DNA of 64,000 nucleotides from Streptomyces parvus (GCF_032121415.1 NZ_CP135079.1:6448001-6512000), one strand, 5' to 3'; positions 1-9,010 are shown, counted from the stretch's first letter. Notes: generated by a model from the sequence alone, not told the origin. Numbers and translations: made by a program.

Positions 1-78
1 GTCCGGCGCGGCTGCGGAGATGGGGTAGATCAAGGCGAGTTCCAGGGGCAGAAGAGGCTGGTGGGGAGGGGGCCTCAC
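1..78 (-). CDS. Partial ORF running off the left edge, product unknown
   Basis: An open frame starts with GTG at 78 and reads without a stop to base 1 (26 codons; it begins with a Pro-rich stretch and then reads LELALIYPIS). The GTG overlaps the TGA of the upstream DnaB-N-domain gene as GTGA, the junction used repeatedly in this operon, which is the main reason to believe it. The visible part is too short to assign a family. Inference: it continues the same minus-strand ICE transcription unit. Confidence 0.4.
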   Translation of the reverse strand, partial: MRPPPHQPLLPLELALIYPISAAAPD

Positions 79-1247
79 GGGTGGCCGCGCGAGGGTGGTC
101 GGGCTGCTGACAGCGTGGGGAGACGGCTGGCCGGGGCTGGGGGTGACGCGCCTGGGCGGGGTGTGCTGCGGGCGCGGGCGGCCTTCACTCGGGCGGGTGG
201 CGGCTCGGCCGCCGACGGAGCGGATGCCGTGGTCTTCGGAGCCGGACTGCTGTTCGCGGTGGCCCAGCGGGCACGTACCTCGTCGAGCGGACCGAGTTCG
301 TGCAGGGCGTGGTTGATCAGCCGGCCGGGCCCCAGAGCCTCGTCCTGGGCCAGGGTCCGGATGGCTCGCGCGGAGGCGGCGGCGGTGCGGGTGACGGAGG
401 AGCGCATCACCCGCTGTCCGAACCAGTCAGCGCTGCCGGGGACCATGCCTTCGCAGACGGCGGTCAGCTGCTCGCTCGACACAGTGCCGTCGGCCAGCAG
501 ACCGCGTCGCTGGGCCTCCCAGAGCAGGGTGATCCGGTCGATGGGTTCGCCTCGGTGGTGCAGCGCGCCCAGGCACCGGTAGAGCTGCCCATGGGTCGGG
601 TCGGCGAAGTCTCCCGGCCGCAGCCAGGCCACCACCTCGCCCATGGCCCCCGGCTGTTCGGCGAGGACGGCCAAGAGGAACCGCTCGTCCTCGGCGACCT
701 GGCCGCTCTGCGCCGGAGGCGGGATGTGCGTGGCGGCAGAGGGCCCAGCGGTAGGTGGGACCGGTCGAGGGTCGGTTCCCCAGCGTCGCGCAAGGTCGGT
801 GAGTACGCCGGTCAGGACGTCCGCCGTGCGCAAGGCTCCCTCGACCTCGCCCTGGACGGCGTCGGCCCGAGCCGCTTGGTGGAGACGGATCGCGTGCTGG
901 GCGACGTTGCGGTGAATCGCCCCCTCCAGCACCATGCGTCCGTACACGGGGGCGTGCTCTGTTCGGGGACACGCCTGGATCAGGGTGTGGGCGTACGCCG
1001 CGGTCAGCCCGCGCACGTGCTGTCCGGCCTCCTCGACCGCGTCGGTCACCCACGACAGCGGCAACGGACCAGCGGCCGAGAGCGCGGGATGCCCGTCGTT
1101 GCGCAGCTTGCGGAGCGCGGCGAACAGCGCCTGGTGGACGGGCCGATAGAAGTAGTCCGCAGCGAGCCACTCCAGGTGCGTGAGCTGCTCGGGTTCGAGG
1201 AGTGCGGCACCGAGGACCGCCTGCTCGGCACTCATCAGCGGGTTCAC
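75..1247 (-). CDS. DnaB-like helicase N-terminal domain protein of the ICE
   Basis: The 390-residue product has two copies of the small helical DnaB N-terminal fold. The first is at about residues 3-105 (EQAVLGAALLEPEQL, then FYRPVHQALFAAL). The second is at about 185-290 (ERFLLAVLAEQPGAM, then PTHGQLYRCLGALHHRG). There is no RecA-like ATPase with a Walker A motif, so it is not a full replicative helicase. In DnaB this fold mediates subunit and primase contacts, so a role as an adaptor in ICE replication or transfer is inference. The C-terminal roughly 60 residues are Pro/Ala/Arg-rich and probably disordered. The start is GTG at 1247, overlapping the preceding stop as GTGA; an ATG at 1235 is an alternative. 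Confidence 0.7.
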   Translation of the reverse strand: MNPLMSAEQAVLGAALLEPEQLTHLEWLAADYFYRPVHQALFAALRKLRNDGHPALSAAGPLPLSWVTDAVEEAGQHVRGLTAAYAHTLIQACPRTEHAPVYGRMVLEGAIHRNVAQHAIRLHQAARADAVQGEVEGALRTADVLTGVLTDLARRWGTDPRPVPPTAGPSAATHIPPPAQSGQVAEDERFLLAVLAEQPGAMGEVVAWLRPGDFADPTHGQLYRCLGALHHRGEPIDRITLLWEAQRRGLLADGTVSSEQLTAVCEGMVPGSADWFGQRVMRSSVTRTAAASARAIRTLAQDEALGPGRLINHALHELGPLDEVRARWATANSSPAPKTTASAPSAAEPPPARVKAARARSTPRPGASPPAPASRLPTLSAARPPSRGHP

Positions 1248-1474
1248 CGCCGGCCTCCGGGATCAACGCAGGACGCCTTGTCCTGCCGGACGAGGAGGTT
1301 GGCGACTGCCTGATCGGCAGCGGCCATCGACAGCGCGAAGTCGTCCAAGACGGCAGTGAAGGCGGGATCGGAGGCGGGAACCGAGCCTGCCTCGCCGTCA
1401 AGCCACCACCGGCCACCGCGCAGGACGACCGGAGCGTGGGCCAACTGCCCCTGCTGTGGTGTGGGCGCGCTCAT
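1244..1474 (-). CDS. Small ICE protein of unknown function
   Basis: This 76-residue ORF starts at ATG 1474, which overlaps the TGA of the coupling-protein gene (ATGA), and ends overlapping the GTG of the DnaB-N gene. That two-sided coupling is the main evidence that it is real. The sequence has a short VVLRGGRWWLDGE stretch followed by a helical segment (DFALSMAAADQAVANLLVRQ). No catalytic motif, membrane segment or signal peptide is visible. The family is not recognised. Inference: an accessory to replication or to the coupling protein. Confidence 0.55.
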   Translation of the reverse strand: MSAPTPQQGQLAHAPVVLRGGRWWLDGEAGSVPASDPAFTAVLDDFALSMAAADQAVANLLVRQDKASCVDPGGRR

Positions 1475-3259
1475 GCCGACAGTCCAAGATCGTCCTGGCC
1501 GATGCTCTTCGCGAGGGCACGCTCGGTGATGGCCTTCGTGGCGCGAGCGGAAGCCGGGCCGACCACCTTGGCGGAGGGCTCCTTGTACCAGGGCTTGAGG
1601 TTGAGCATGGCGACCCGGATGCCGGTGGCCAGCAGCAGTACCTTGCCCTTGGGCAGGGCGCGGATGGCGTCCGGCGGAAGGATCCGCTCCGTGCGCATGC
1701 TCACCGAGGTGGACTTGCCGCCCTCGCTGGTCGACACCGAGGTGGTCTGGACGTCGTGATCGCCGACCTGACGGCTGAGCCGGTCGGCGAAGTCCGCGTC
1801 ATCGATGCCAGATCCGATGATCTTGATGGTGGCGGCGGAGTACAGGGCGTCCATACCGGCCTCGCCCCAGCAACGCTGGCCCTGACGGTAGGACTGCAGG
1901 ATCGTCATCGGGATGACGCCTCGGCTGCCCAGGTGGCTGTAGAGATCAGGGAGATCCGAGATGCGGCAGACGTTCGCCGCCTCGTCGAGGACGCACAGGG
2001 CGGGCGGGTCGAGTCGCCCGCCGGAGCGCTCGGCGACGATCACGGCCGCGCGCATCACGGCGTCGGCCGCCGCCGCGATGATCGCGGACGCACTGCCGCC
2101 GCCGTCCTTGCTCAGCAGGTACAGGGTGTCGCGGGACGTGGCGAAGGCGAACGGCTGGAACTCGGGGAGGTCGTCGTTCGGGGTGACCCAGGCGGCGACG
2201 TCCGGGTCGAGCAGGCAGCTCGCGTACTGCCTCGCGGTCTCATAGATGCCGTCGCGCGTTTCGGTCGCGCCGGAGACGGTGCCCTGGAGTTGGGCGGCGA
2301 CGGCATGGTGGCCGGCGTCGGTGAGCAGGTCCACCGGGGTGCGGTCGGCCGGCATCGCGAGCCAGGCCAGGACGTCGGTGATCGGCCGCCGGTGGGACGC
2401 GGCGGCGAGGAAGAGGGCGCCGAGGGTGTTGCTCGCGGCGGTGGACCAGAAGTCGGAGCCGCTGGACTCGTCCACGCTCGCCGTCACGAAGTGCCCCGCC
2501 AACCTCTTCGCCCCGGCGAGATCGCGGGCGTCGGCCAGGATGTCCCACCACATCTCGCGCGGGTGATGGGCGATCTGCTGCGGATCGAGGGTCCAGATCG
2601 TGCCGACCTCGGCACGGGCGTCCACCGTGGTGGTGAAGGCATCGTTCGCGGCTTTGTTGCTGGTGAGCAGGACCGGGCCCGGCGCCGAGAGGATCGCGGG
2701 GATCGCCAGCCCGGACGTCTTGCCGGAACGCGGGGCCATGATCGCGACGATCACGTCCTCCCAGGACGCGCGGACCTCCGCACGACCGGGATCGAGGGTG
2801 CCGAGCAGGATGCCACGGTCAGCGGGCAGGACCTCTTTTACTCTCCCGGCCGCCCAGGCTCGGGCGCAGGCTCTTCGCCTTGGCGACGATCTCCTTGTCC
2901 AGCAGCGGCGCCAGGTCCGCCTTGCGGGCGAGGCCGGACTTGGACCCGGCACGCCAGCGCATCCACAGCACCGCAGCGGTGACGACCAGGGCAACAGTGA
3001 ACAGGGCGGGGACGACGCGGGCGCCGACCATCAGCATGTTGGTGCTCAAGGCTGGCCACAGCACCTCCGGGTGCAGCAGCGCGTCCGTGACGTGGAAGGG
3101 GGCCCATGTCCCGCTCCCGACAGCGGTATTGGTGAGATTTCCGGTCAGCCAGGCGACAGAGCCGAAAGCCATGACGGCGCCGAGGACGCCGAACAGCAGG
3201 TAGAGGAGCGCGTCCGACCCGGTGGTGGTCGAGGGCGCGCTGGTGCGCGGGGAAGGCAC
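1471..3259 (-). pseudogene. VirD4/TraG-type conjugative coupling protein, split by a frameshift
   Basis: Two overlapping frames together make one coupling protein. The N-terminal piece (GTG 3259 to 2819, RBS AAGGA) carries two transmembrane segments (about residues 18-40 and 81-103) and the membrane-proximal KADLAPLLDKEIVAK region. The rest continues in the +1 frame to 1471 with the P-loop region MAPRSGKTSGLAIPA, the acidic LCVLDEAANV Walker B/TraG signature, and the TraM-recognition C-terminal part. The switch falls near 2838-2862, where GGCCGGGAGAGTAAAAG reads correctly in both frames if one G of GGG is removed. Known family role: a hexameric ATPase that brings the DNA-relaxase or dsDNA substrate to the secretion channel. 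As read, the protein is broken; a sequencing error in the G run or a real mutation are both possible. It overlaps the next gene by ATGA. Confidence 0.8.
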
Positions 3260-3353
3260 GGCGGTTCCTTGTGTGTGCGAGCGGGCGGGGCGGGGCGCGC
3301 TCAGCTCTCGTGCAGCTCATGGGGGTACTCCTGGAAGTCCGAAGCGGAACGTT

Positions 3354-4019
3354 TCAGCGGGGTCGGCCAGCAGAACGAGGCGCGGGCGGAGGTGCTGCGG
3401 TGGCCGGCGGACTGCCAGTCGACGGCGATGTTCCGGCGCGCGGCGAGGAGGCGCGGGCCGCCCGCTGCCGGTCTGAATCGACGTTCCGGGCAGCGGACGG
3501 CACAGGAGCAGCCTCGGCACCGAGGACATCGTCGAGCAACTCCCGGCTGCGCAAGACGTTGACCATCTGGTGGTGCCGGGGGTCCGTGCGCTCTGCGGGA
3601 CAGTCGGCGAGACCGTCCTCGGCGACTTCCAACTGCTCACGGACGTCCTGGAGCATTCCGTACGCGGCGGCCAGTCGTGTCCACGTCTCGAAAGTCGGAT
3701 GGTGATGCGGGTCGTCGAAGTCGAGACGGGCGCGAATCCAGTCGGCGGCAGAGGCGACGAGTTCGGTCAGCTCGGGCAGAGCCCCGACCAGTGCGCCGTT
3801 GACCTCCGCAATGATGCCCGCCACCTCATCGGGCGAGGCGTCCTCGTGGAGGCGAGAGATCATTCCGCGGACCGAGTACGGATCGGCGGAAGCGTTGGGC
3901 AGGTGCCTGACCTGCAGCGGCTTGTCGGAGCCCGGTGCCGCGCTGCGGTGGGCGAGCCGGATGTTGTGCTGCATGGCCGCACCGACGGCCTCGCCGATGC
4001 TGGAGTAGTACTCGGGCAC
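3354..4019 (-). CDS. ICE hypothetical protein, mostly helical with a disordered tail
   Basis: The start is GTG 4019, chosen because AAGAGG lies six bases upstream and because the first conserved-looking block (PEYYSSIGEAVGAAMQHN) begins there; the longer frame to 4157 adds only low-complexity residues. The product has 221 residues. Residues 1-150 look helical and acidic (EVNGALVGALPELTELVASAADWIRARL, FETWTRLAAAYGMLQDVREQLE). The last 60 are Ser/Pro/Ala-rich. No membrane segment or enzyme motif is visible. It sits between the coupling protein and other ICE genes on the same strand. Function unknown; the composition fits a cytosolic accessory protein. Confidence 0.55.
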   Translation of the reverse strand: MPEYYSSIGEAVGAAMQHNIRLAHRSAAPGSDKPLQVRHLPNASADPYSVRGMISRLHEDASPDEVAGIIAEVNGALVGALPELTELVASAADWIRARLDFDDPHHHPTFETWTRLAAAYGMLQDVREQLEVAEDGLADCPAERTDPRHHQMVNVLRSRELLDDVLGAEAAPVPSAARNVDSDRQRAARASSPRAGTSPSTGSPPATAAPPPAPRSAGRPR

Positions 4020-4108
4020 GGTTGCCTCTTCGGGTGAGTGGTCTTTGACGGGTGAGTCGAGCGGGGGCGCGACGTACTGGAGGCCGACGGCGGAGAGGGC
4101 GGCCGGGG

Positions 4109-4834
4109 TCACCGTCGGGGGGTTGAGGCGCGCGGCGGGTGACCCGTCGCAGAGCAAGGCGCCGGCGGGGAACTGGACGCCGAGGAGACCTTGGCCTGGT
4201 TCGCCGCAGGAGAAGTGGCGAGAGCGGCACCACGGTGATCACGGACGGTCCGTGCTGGGGAGTAGCTCGTCGAAGCGGTGCCGACGCGGCGTAGTTCGGC
4301 ATCGGAGTCGACGAGTTCGGACTGGGCTGAGCTGACGAACTCCGAGGCGAAGCCGAACCGGTCGCCGAGCGCATACGCGTCGTCGTCCAGGTCGTTGACC
4401 TGTTCTCCCGCTGCTTCCAGCGCCTCCCGGACACGCTCCAGAGCACCGTGCTCGGGGTGAAGGAGGTGGTCGACTGCCCGCTGAAGGCTGGCTCCGTCTT
4501 CGGCCGCACGGATCTGGTCCGTGATGCTGAGGAGCTCAGCTCCGGCGGCGTAGGGCCCCAGCGCATGCACCGGAGGGCTCATCCGGGCCGTGTCGAGGGA
4601 CGGCGGAAGGGTGACGTCATATCGAGCGGCTCGAAGCATCTCGGCCGCATGGGTGGCGATGGCGACCTGGTCGGCGAGCGGAGTTGTGGTGGGCAGGCGA
4701 TGGCGTCGGCCGTGCCAGTCGTCGATCTGCTTGAAACCGGCGTGGCGGAGGAGCTGCGCGGAGAGGTCATCGGTAGCGCCCTTGGCAACGACGCTGCCGC
4801 TGGACTCGGACGTGATGGTGATCGAGGTAGGCAC
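4109..4834 (-). CDS. ICE hypothetical protein with one copy of a small repeated ICE domain
   Basis: The start is GTG 4834 with GGAGACTTCC just upstream. The product has 241 residues. The N-terminal 80 residues (LLRHAGFKQIDDWHGRRHRLP, then AAEMLRAARYDVTLPPSLD) match the pattern of the two tandem domains in the gene at 6763-7527: a glycine-aromatic loop, an H/Y-xLP turn, a helix, then an LRxAGYxVxVxxxLD strand. A predicted helical/coiled middle (about 100-180, LLSITDQIRAAEDGASLQRAVDHLL) and a Ser/Pro-rich tail follow. No enzyme motif is visible. The shared domain suggests a family dedicated to this ICE type, perhaps a DNA- or protein-binding module (inference). Confidence 0.6.
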   Translation of the reverse strand: MPTSITITSESSGSVVAKGATDDLSAQLLRHAGFKQIDDWHGRRHRLPTTTPLADQVAIATHAAEMLRAARYDVTLPPSLDTARMSPPVHALGPYAAGAELLSITDQIRAAEDGASLQRAVDHLLHPEHGALERVREALEAAGEQVNDLDDDAYALGDRFGFASEFVSSAQSELVDSDAELRRVGTASTSYSPARTVRDHRGAALATSPAANQAKVSSASSSPPAPCSATGHPPRASTPRR

Positions 4835-4992
4835 GGAAGTCTCCGGGGCAGAGGGAGCGAAGGACCCGTTGGAGTTGGGCCAGTGGGCAGAGCGTCCGGC
4901 AGATCCGGGTTTTGGTCCGGCCGAGAATCGCTGGTAGAGGCCGCACGGTGGCGGTCAGCCGGGTGCACCGCCGCAGCAGGGCACCCGGTCGG

Positions 4993-5379
4993 TCAGAAGA
5001 AGAAATTTCCTGTCGGCCGGTCGGCCCCGGTGGCGGCTCGGAGCAGTTCGGCGAGGTCCTCGGGCTCGGACGACCTCTGGTCTATCCACCACCCGGCGCG
5101 GGTCACCGTACGAGCGTTCTCCTCGATCTCCGCCCACTCCGCTTCGCTGGTCGTGCCTCCGGTGACGAGTGCGGTGTAGCCGTTGGTAAGGATCTGGTGA
5201 CGACAGCGCACGCCCCAGGGAACGGCCCGCTCGGTCCCCTCCAGAGGAGGCATCCGGTACTGCTCGGACCAGGCTTCGGACGCCGTTTGCTCCTCGGCGC
5301 GCTTCGCCTTGAGCCAGGCGGCCTTGTCCTGCTCGTCGCCCTCGTTCGAGGCACGCCAGCAGTCCGTGTTTATCTGCAT
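4993..5379 (-). CDS. Small ICE hypothetical protein
   Basis: The first plausible start is ATG 5379 (MQINTDCWRASN), giving 128 residues. The longer frame to 5586 adds low-complexity sequence that reads across the divergent promoter gap and is not supported. The middle is acidic and helical (EGDEQDKAAWLKAKRAEEQT), followed by a basic stretch with two Trp-rich blocks (SEAEWAEIEENARTVTRAGWWIDQR). No signal, membrane or catalytic motif is visible. It is transcribed away from the HEPN-like gene at 5499, so the 119 bases between them must hold both promoters. Confidence 0.55.
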   Translation of the reverse strand: MQINTDCWRASNEGDEQDKAAWLKAKRAEEQTASEAWSEQYRMPPLEGTERAVPWGVRCRHQILTNGYTALVTGGTTSEAEWAEIEENARTVTRAGWWIDQRSSEPEDLAELLRAATGADRPTGNFFF

Positions 5380-5498
5380 TTCATCCGGACGGGGCGACAG
5401 GAGCGCCGTGGGCGGTGCGTCAACGTCCTCCCGGCGGAAAGCAGCACATGTGGAAGAAATCCGTCGACCAACGGGCGGGGCAGTGGCAGCATGACGCC

Positions 5499-6479
5499 AT
5501 GAACGACGAGCACGAGCCTGATGGGGGCTCCGATGATGAGGACCTGGACAAGGAGCTTGAGCGCTTCCGGGGTTCCATGGACCCACTCATCAAGTGGCAG
5601 CAGAACTGGGCAAGGAACATGCTCCCGCCAATCGGCAGGATGCTTCAGGAGTCGGCCGCTGTCAGGCTGAACCTAGCGAAGAACTTCCCAACGATCGTGC
5701 CGCCGTTGGCTGCCCAGGTATCGCAGCTTCAGAAGCAGTTGCAGGGGATGTACACCTTCAACAGCTCTCTACGCACGCTGATTGAGTCGGTCAACCGCTC
5801 GTATGCACCGCAGTGGGAGCGCATCTTTGAGTCGATCAGAGACTTTCAGTCGCGCATCTTCCCGGAAAACTGGGAGGGTGTAAGTCGTCCGGGTGTTGAT
5901 GAGTTCGAGTCCCTCTTGATTGATGAGGGCATCGCCTTGATGTGGGTTCCCGGTCCGAAGGTCATTCAGGCCCTCTTGGACGCCTCCACGGCCGCAGAAC
6001 GGCGGCGCATCATCAGCCGTCGCTGGAAGGGCATAGTCACTGACTGCGAGACGGTGCTGAGCGACGTGACTCACCCCAGCTTGCAGGACTCCAAGAAGTT
6101 CGGGCTCGATTGTGTGCGGGCACTCCACGAGGGGCACACGGCACCGGCGCAGGCTCTTGCCGGAAACCTTCTCGACAGCGTTCTGCGAAGCAACTTCGAT
6201 AACGCGGCTCGGCTTGAGGTAACACGTAACAACTTCAAGAAGAACGGTGTTCGTTTCAACCTGGACGATTACAAGATCCGAGCTGCCTTCACATTTGCAC
6301 CAGTGTGGTGTGCGCACGCTAAGTACAAGACGGAAGACGGCGACCCGATCCCCCGCACCTTTGGCAGGCACCCGACCACGCACGCCGTCTCGCGCGCCCA
6401 GTACAGCCGGATCAACGCGGTGATGGGGCTCATGCTAGTTACGTCGGTCATTAAATTCTTCGACACGGAGATGGAGTAG
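5499..6479 (+). CDS. Candidate HEPN-domain cargo protein of lower GC
   Basis: The product has 326 residues; the start is ATG 5499 (MNDEHEPDGG). The body is strongly helical with no membrane segment. The last 40 residues contain R-H-P-T-T-H (R290, H295) followed by a long helix (SRINAVMGLMLVTSVIKF). This is the Rx4H arrangement seen near the C-terminus of HEPN ribonucleases of abortive-infection and toxin-antitoxin systems, so an RNA-cleaving defence role is inference from the motif and context. Third-codon positions are visibly richer in A/T than in neighbours, which points to separate acquisition. It is the only plus-strand gene in the first 16 kb. Alternative: an unrelated helical protein with a chance motif. 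Confidence 0.55.
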   Translation: MNDEHEPDGGSDDEDLDKELERFRGSMDPLIKWQQNWARNMLPPIGRMLQESAAVRLNLAKNFPTIVPPLAAQVSQLQKQLQGMYTFNSSLRTLIESVNRSYAPQWERIFESIRDFQSRIFPENWEGVSRPGVDEFESLLIDEGIALMWVPGPKVIQALLDASTAAERRRIISRRWKGIVTDCETVLSDVTHPSLQDSKKFGLDCVRALHEGHTAPAQALAGNLLDSVLRSNFDNAARLEVTRNNFKKNGVRFNLDDYKIRAAFTFAPVWCAHAKYKTEDGDPIPRTFGRHPTTHAVSRAQYSRINAVMGLMLVTSVIKFFDTEME

Positions 6480-6539
6480 TGGCCGATCAAGCGCGTGAAG
6501 CGATCGTGATTACGGGTCGCACAATGATCCTTTTCGATC

Positions 6540-6737
6540 TCAATCAGGCGGCAGGTTCGAGGGCAACGAAAGCTCGGATAGCGGCGGCCTCACTGAATTT
6601 AGATTCCTGTATGAGGCGCCGCCCGGATCGACGATGTGACGGCTGCAGGCAGTCACTCCTGACCGCCACGGGATACCGTCGCGGTCGGCATGGTGACCGG
6701 AGGTGTGGTCGATAGGCCAGATCGTCTTCACGGCCAT
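6540..6737 (-). CDS. Small ORF with a strong ribosome binding site
   Basis: ATG 6737 is preceded by AAGGAGG at ideal spacing, which is what supports this 65-residue reading frame (MAVKTIWPIDHTSGHHADRD). The second half is poorly structured and its 3' end lies in the lower-GC DNA next to the HEPN-like gene, so the original C-terminus may have been replaced when that cargo inserted. No motif is recognised. Function unknown. Confidence 0.45.
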   Translation of the reverse strand: MAVKTIWPIDHTSGHHADRDGIPWRSGVTACSRHIVDPGGASYRNLNSVRPPLSELSLPSNLPPD

Positions 6738-6762
6738 GGAAGGGCCTCCTTGAGGAGTTGGA

Positions 6763-7527
6763 TCAGCGGTCGCGGGAGTACGCGATGCGGGGGTCAACCG
6801 GCCGGACCGCCGGTGTGGTGACGGCGGAGGCGGGGACCGGCGCCCTGCCCGGGATACCGGCGCGGGCCGGGCTGCCGGCGAGCGCGGCGGCGCTCAACGG
6901 AGAGGCGCGAGCGGGACCACGGCCGCGCTCACGGCCGACCGCCGGCGTGGCAGCAGGGCCGGGCCGAGCCGTCACCTCTTGGGCGAGGCGGGGCTGCACT
7001 GCGACCTGGAGCCCCGAACGGTGCAGGGCCACCGTGGCGTCGGCGACTTTCCCCAGCGCCTCGACGCGATCGGTGGTCGCGGGGAGCGTGTAGATGTCCA
7101 GGCTCGAGTTGTGCTGCCAGCCGTCCTCCACCAGCGCGAGCCCGATGAGGCCGGAGACACTGTCGTCGAGGGCTGCGACGATGCCGAGCTGCGGGTGATC
7201 GGCGAAGGCGACGTCTGGTTCACCGAGCGGGCCGCGGCCGCGTACCTGTGCCGTGTCGGGCGCCGGTGCAGGGTGAAGTGCGACGTCCACATCGACCTGG
7301 TAGCCGGCCTTGCGCAGCAGCTCGATGGCCCGGCTCGTACGGCCGTGTCCGTCACGGTTCTGGTCGGCCAGCGCGTACAACGTCGGCTGGTCGGGGACGG
7401 GATGGAAGTCGAATCCCTTGAGCATCCAGGTGCTGGCCGCGAGGTTCTTCGGGTTCGCGGCGACGATGCCGTGGACGGGGTGGTGGCCGAAGGCCAGGTC
7501 GGGCAGCACGTCGTAGTGGCTGGGCAT
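6763..7527 (-). CDS. ICE protein with two tandem copies of a small domain
   Basis: The start is ATG 7527 (MPSHYDVLPDLAFG) with GGATGGG upstream; 254 residues. Residues about 5-85 and 95-180 are two copies of one module: DLAFGHHPVHGIVAA against DVAFADHPQLGIVAA, then a glycine-aromatic segment with a YxLP turn, then a helix ending LRKAGYQVDVDVALH against LHRSGLQVAVQPRLA. A third, more divergent copy is in the gene at 4109-4834. The C-terminal 70 residues are Pro/Ala/Arg-rich. No catalytic motif is visible. The repeated module looks like a compact alpha/beta binding domain; its role in the ICE is unknown. Confidence 0.6.
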   Translation of the reverse strand: MPSHYDVLPDLAFGHHPVHGIVAANPKNLAASTWMLKGFDFHPVPDQPTLYALADQNRDGHGRTSRAIELLRKAGYQVDVDVALHPAPAPDTAQVRGRGPLGEPDVAFADHPQLGIVAALDDSVSGLIGLALVEDGWQHNSSLDIYTLPATTDRVEALGKVADATVALHRSGLQVAVQPRLAQEVTARPGPAATPAVGRERGRGPARASPLSAAALAGSPARAGIPGRAPVPASAVTTPAVRPVDPRIAYSRDR

Positions 7528-7624
7528 GGCAGACCCATCCGAGGCGGGTGCGGTTGCAGGTGCGGGCGACGGGCGGATCAGTTCTGAGGGTGCGGTGCAC
7601 GGAGGACTCCTGGATCGCGGTCGG

Positions 7625-8188
7625 TCAGAGCCGGGGAGCGGATGAGGAACTGGCCGGCGGCGGCGCGGCCCGCGCGGAAGACTCCGGCGGCGGACCGGTC
7701 GGGAGCACGCGTTGGCCGACCGACGGCGAGGAGGCGAGAGCGACCCTCGCCCGGGATGGAGCGGGGTCGGGCGGGAGCACGGTGGCGGCGCGCGCCTCGC
7801 CGGAACGTTCCTGCTCCTGGCGTGTCGGTACGCCAAGCTGGTCCAGGCGGGCGTCGACAGCGGAGAGGAGATCCGGCACGCTGCCGCCGTGGCGCGCATG
7901 CGGACCGTCCGGCTGGGAGTCGTAGATCACCTCGTAGATGGCAGGCTCGACGGACCGGTGGCGGGTGACCATCCAGCTTTCCGGGGACTCGGGGTGCTCG
8001 GAGGGCGGCTCCTGCGGGGGCGAGATGATCAGCGAACTGCCGTCGGGAAGCTCGGCGTGGACGATGTAGTCGCTGAGGCCGTACTCGACGGTGCCCTCCA
8101 GGCCGCGCTGCCCGAGCGCGGAACAGAGGGCGGCCTGAATGTGACGCGGATCGGATGTGGCGGTCGGGGGCGAGGTTTCGTGGTGCAT
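7625..8188 (-). CDS. ICE hypothetical protein
   Basis: The start is ATG 8188 (MHHETSPPTATSDP) with ACGGAGA upstream; 187 residues. A compact predicted alpha/beta core (about 15-125) contains a helix (IQAALCSALGQRGLEG), beta strands (YIVHAELPDGSSLIISP, WMVTRHR, IYEVIYDSQ) and a helix (VPDLLSAVDARLDQL). The last 60 residues are Pro/Ser/Ala-rich. No known catalytic residues are seen. It is one of a run of ICE-specific unknowns (4993-9010) transcribed in the same direction as the transfer genes. Confidence 0.55.
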   Translation of the reverse strand: MHHETSPPTATSDPRHIQAALCSALGQRGLEGTVEYGLSDYIVHAELPDGSSLIISPPQEPPSEHPESPESWMVTRHRSVEPAIYEVIYDSQPDGPHARHGGSVPDLLSAVDARLDQLGVPTRQEQERSGEARAATVLPPDPAPSRARVALASSPSVGQRVLPTGPPPESSARAAPPPASSSSAPRL

Positions 8189-8317
8189 GGAGTTCTCCGT
8201 TGCGAACGTCCCGCCGCACGGCGGGAGCCGACGGGGCGTGGAGCTTGAAGGAGTGCGGTGGTCCATGAGGATCCGGTGATCGGGCAGTTTGGCGCTGCCG
8301 TGACTGCGTGCTAGGGA

Positions 8318-9010
8318 TCACCGCGAGCGACCGGGAGTCGGCGGATGCGATGCCGGCGGGACCTGGGGCGAAGGGGCTGATACGGCAGGGGTGTTGTGCG
8401 TCGAGCGGGTCAGGGCGACGCGAGCCCGCTCGGTCTGCGCCGGCCGTTCGGTGTCCGCTCGGTGAGCTAGATATTCACCGACGCGAACCAACGCCGGTCC
8501 CTTGGAGCCGAGTTCGTGTGAGTAGTGCCAGCCTTCGGTGTTGCGGTGCTCCTCGGCACGCTCCTGGTAGAGGTGGAGCACGCTCGGCTGCGAACCGTCC
8601 ATAAGCGCCATGACGCCGTCCCATTCGTGCCGCAGCTCCTCCGCCCGGAGCAGGATGGTGTCGATCCCGCGTATCCGACGGAGGTCGTCACTGATCGGCC
8701 CCTCGACGTAGTCGGGGCCGGCGGCGGCGCGGACCCCGGCCAGCACCTCGGGTCCGTGGTCGAGGAACACCTCGGCGTGCTTCCACGCTTCGGCGTCCCG
8801 CTTGACCTTCCCGTCCCCGTAGACCTTGTCGTCCAGCGGCCAGCCGTCCGCGTCGCAGAGCGAGTCCGAAACCGCGTCCCAGGCGTCGCACGCCTCGTTG
8901 ATCCCGGCGGCGGCCGAGGCCAGTGCCGGGAGGTGCCGTCGCCACGCCAAAGGGTCGGTGGCCTGCGACGGCTCGTTGTCACCGGAGGAAGGAGTGGAAG
9001 AAGCAGACAT
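8318..9010 (-). CDS. ICE hypothetical protein
   Basis: The start is ATG 9010; 230 residues, 32 bases downstream of the VirB4-like gene. Residues 20-180 are predicted to be helical and acidic (NEACDAWDAVSDSLCDADGW, AEVFLDHGPEVLAGVRAAAG, LRRIRGIDTILLRAEELRHEWDGVM). There is no membrane segment. The final 45 residues are Thr/Pro/Ser-rich. No family is recognised. The position directly after the transfer ATPase makes a link to DNA transfer plausible, but nothing in the sequence shows it. Confidence 0.55.
   Translation of the reverse strand: MSASSTPSSGDNEPSQATDPLAWRRHLPALASAAAGINEACDAWDAVSDSLCDADGWPLDDKVYGDGKVKRDAEAWKHAEVFLDHGPEVLAGVRAAAGPDYVEGPISDDLRRIRGIDTILLRAEELRHEWDGVMALMDGSQPSVLHLYQERAEEHRNTEGWHYSHELGSKGPALVRVGEYLAHRADTERPAQTERARVALTRSTHNTPAVSAPSPQVPPASHPPTPGRSR

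Noticed and set aside
6479..6715. Plus-strand ORF starting on the stop of the HEPN-like gene
   Set aside because: Overlaps the minus-strand small gene with a strong ribosome site; the second half is Arg/Gly-rich without a pattern, so coding is doubtful.
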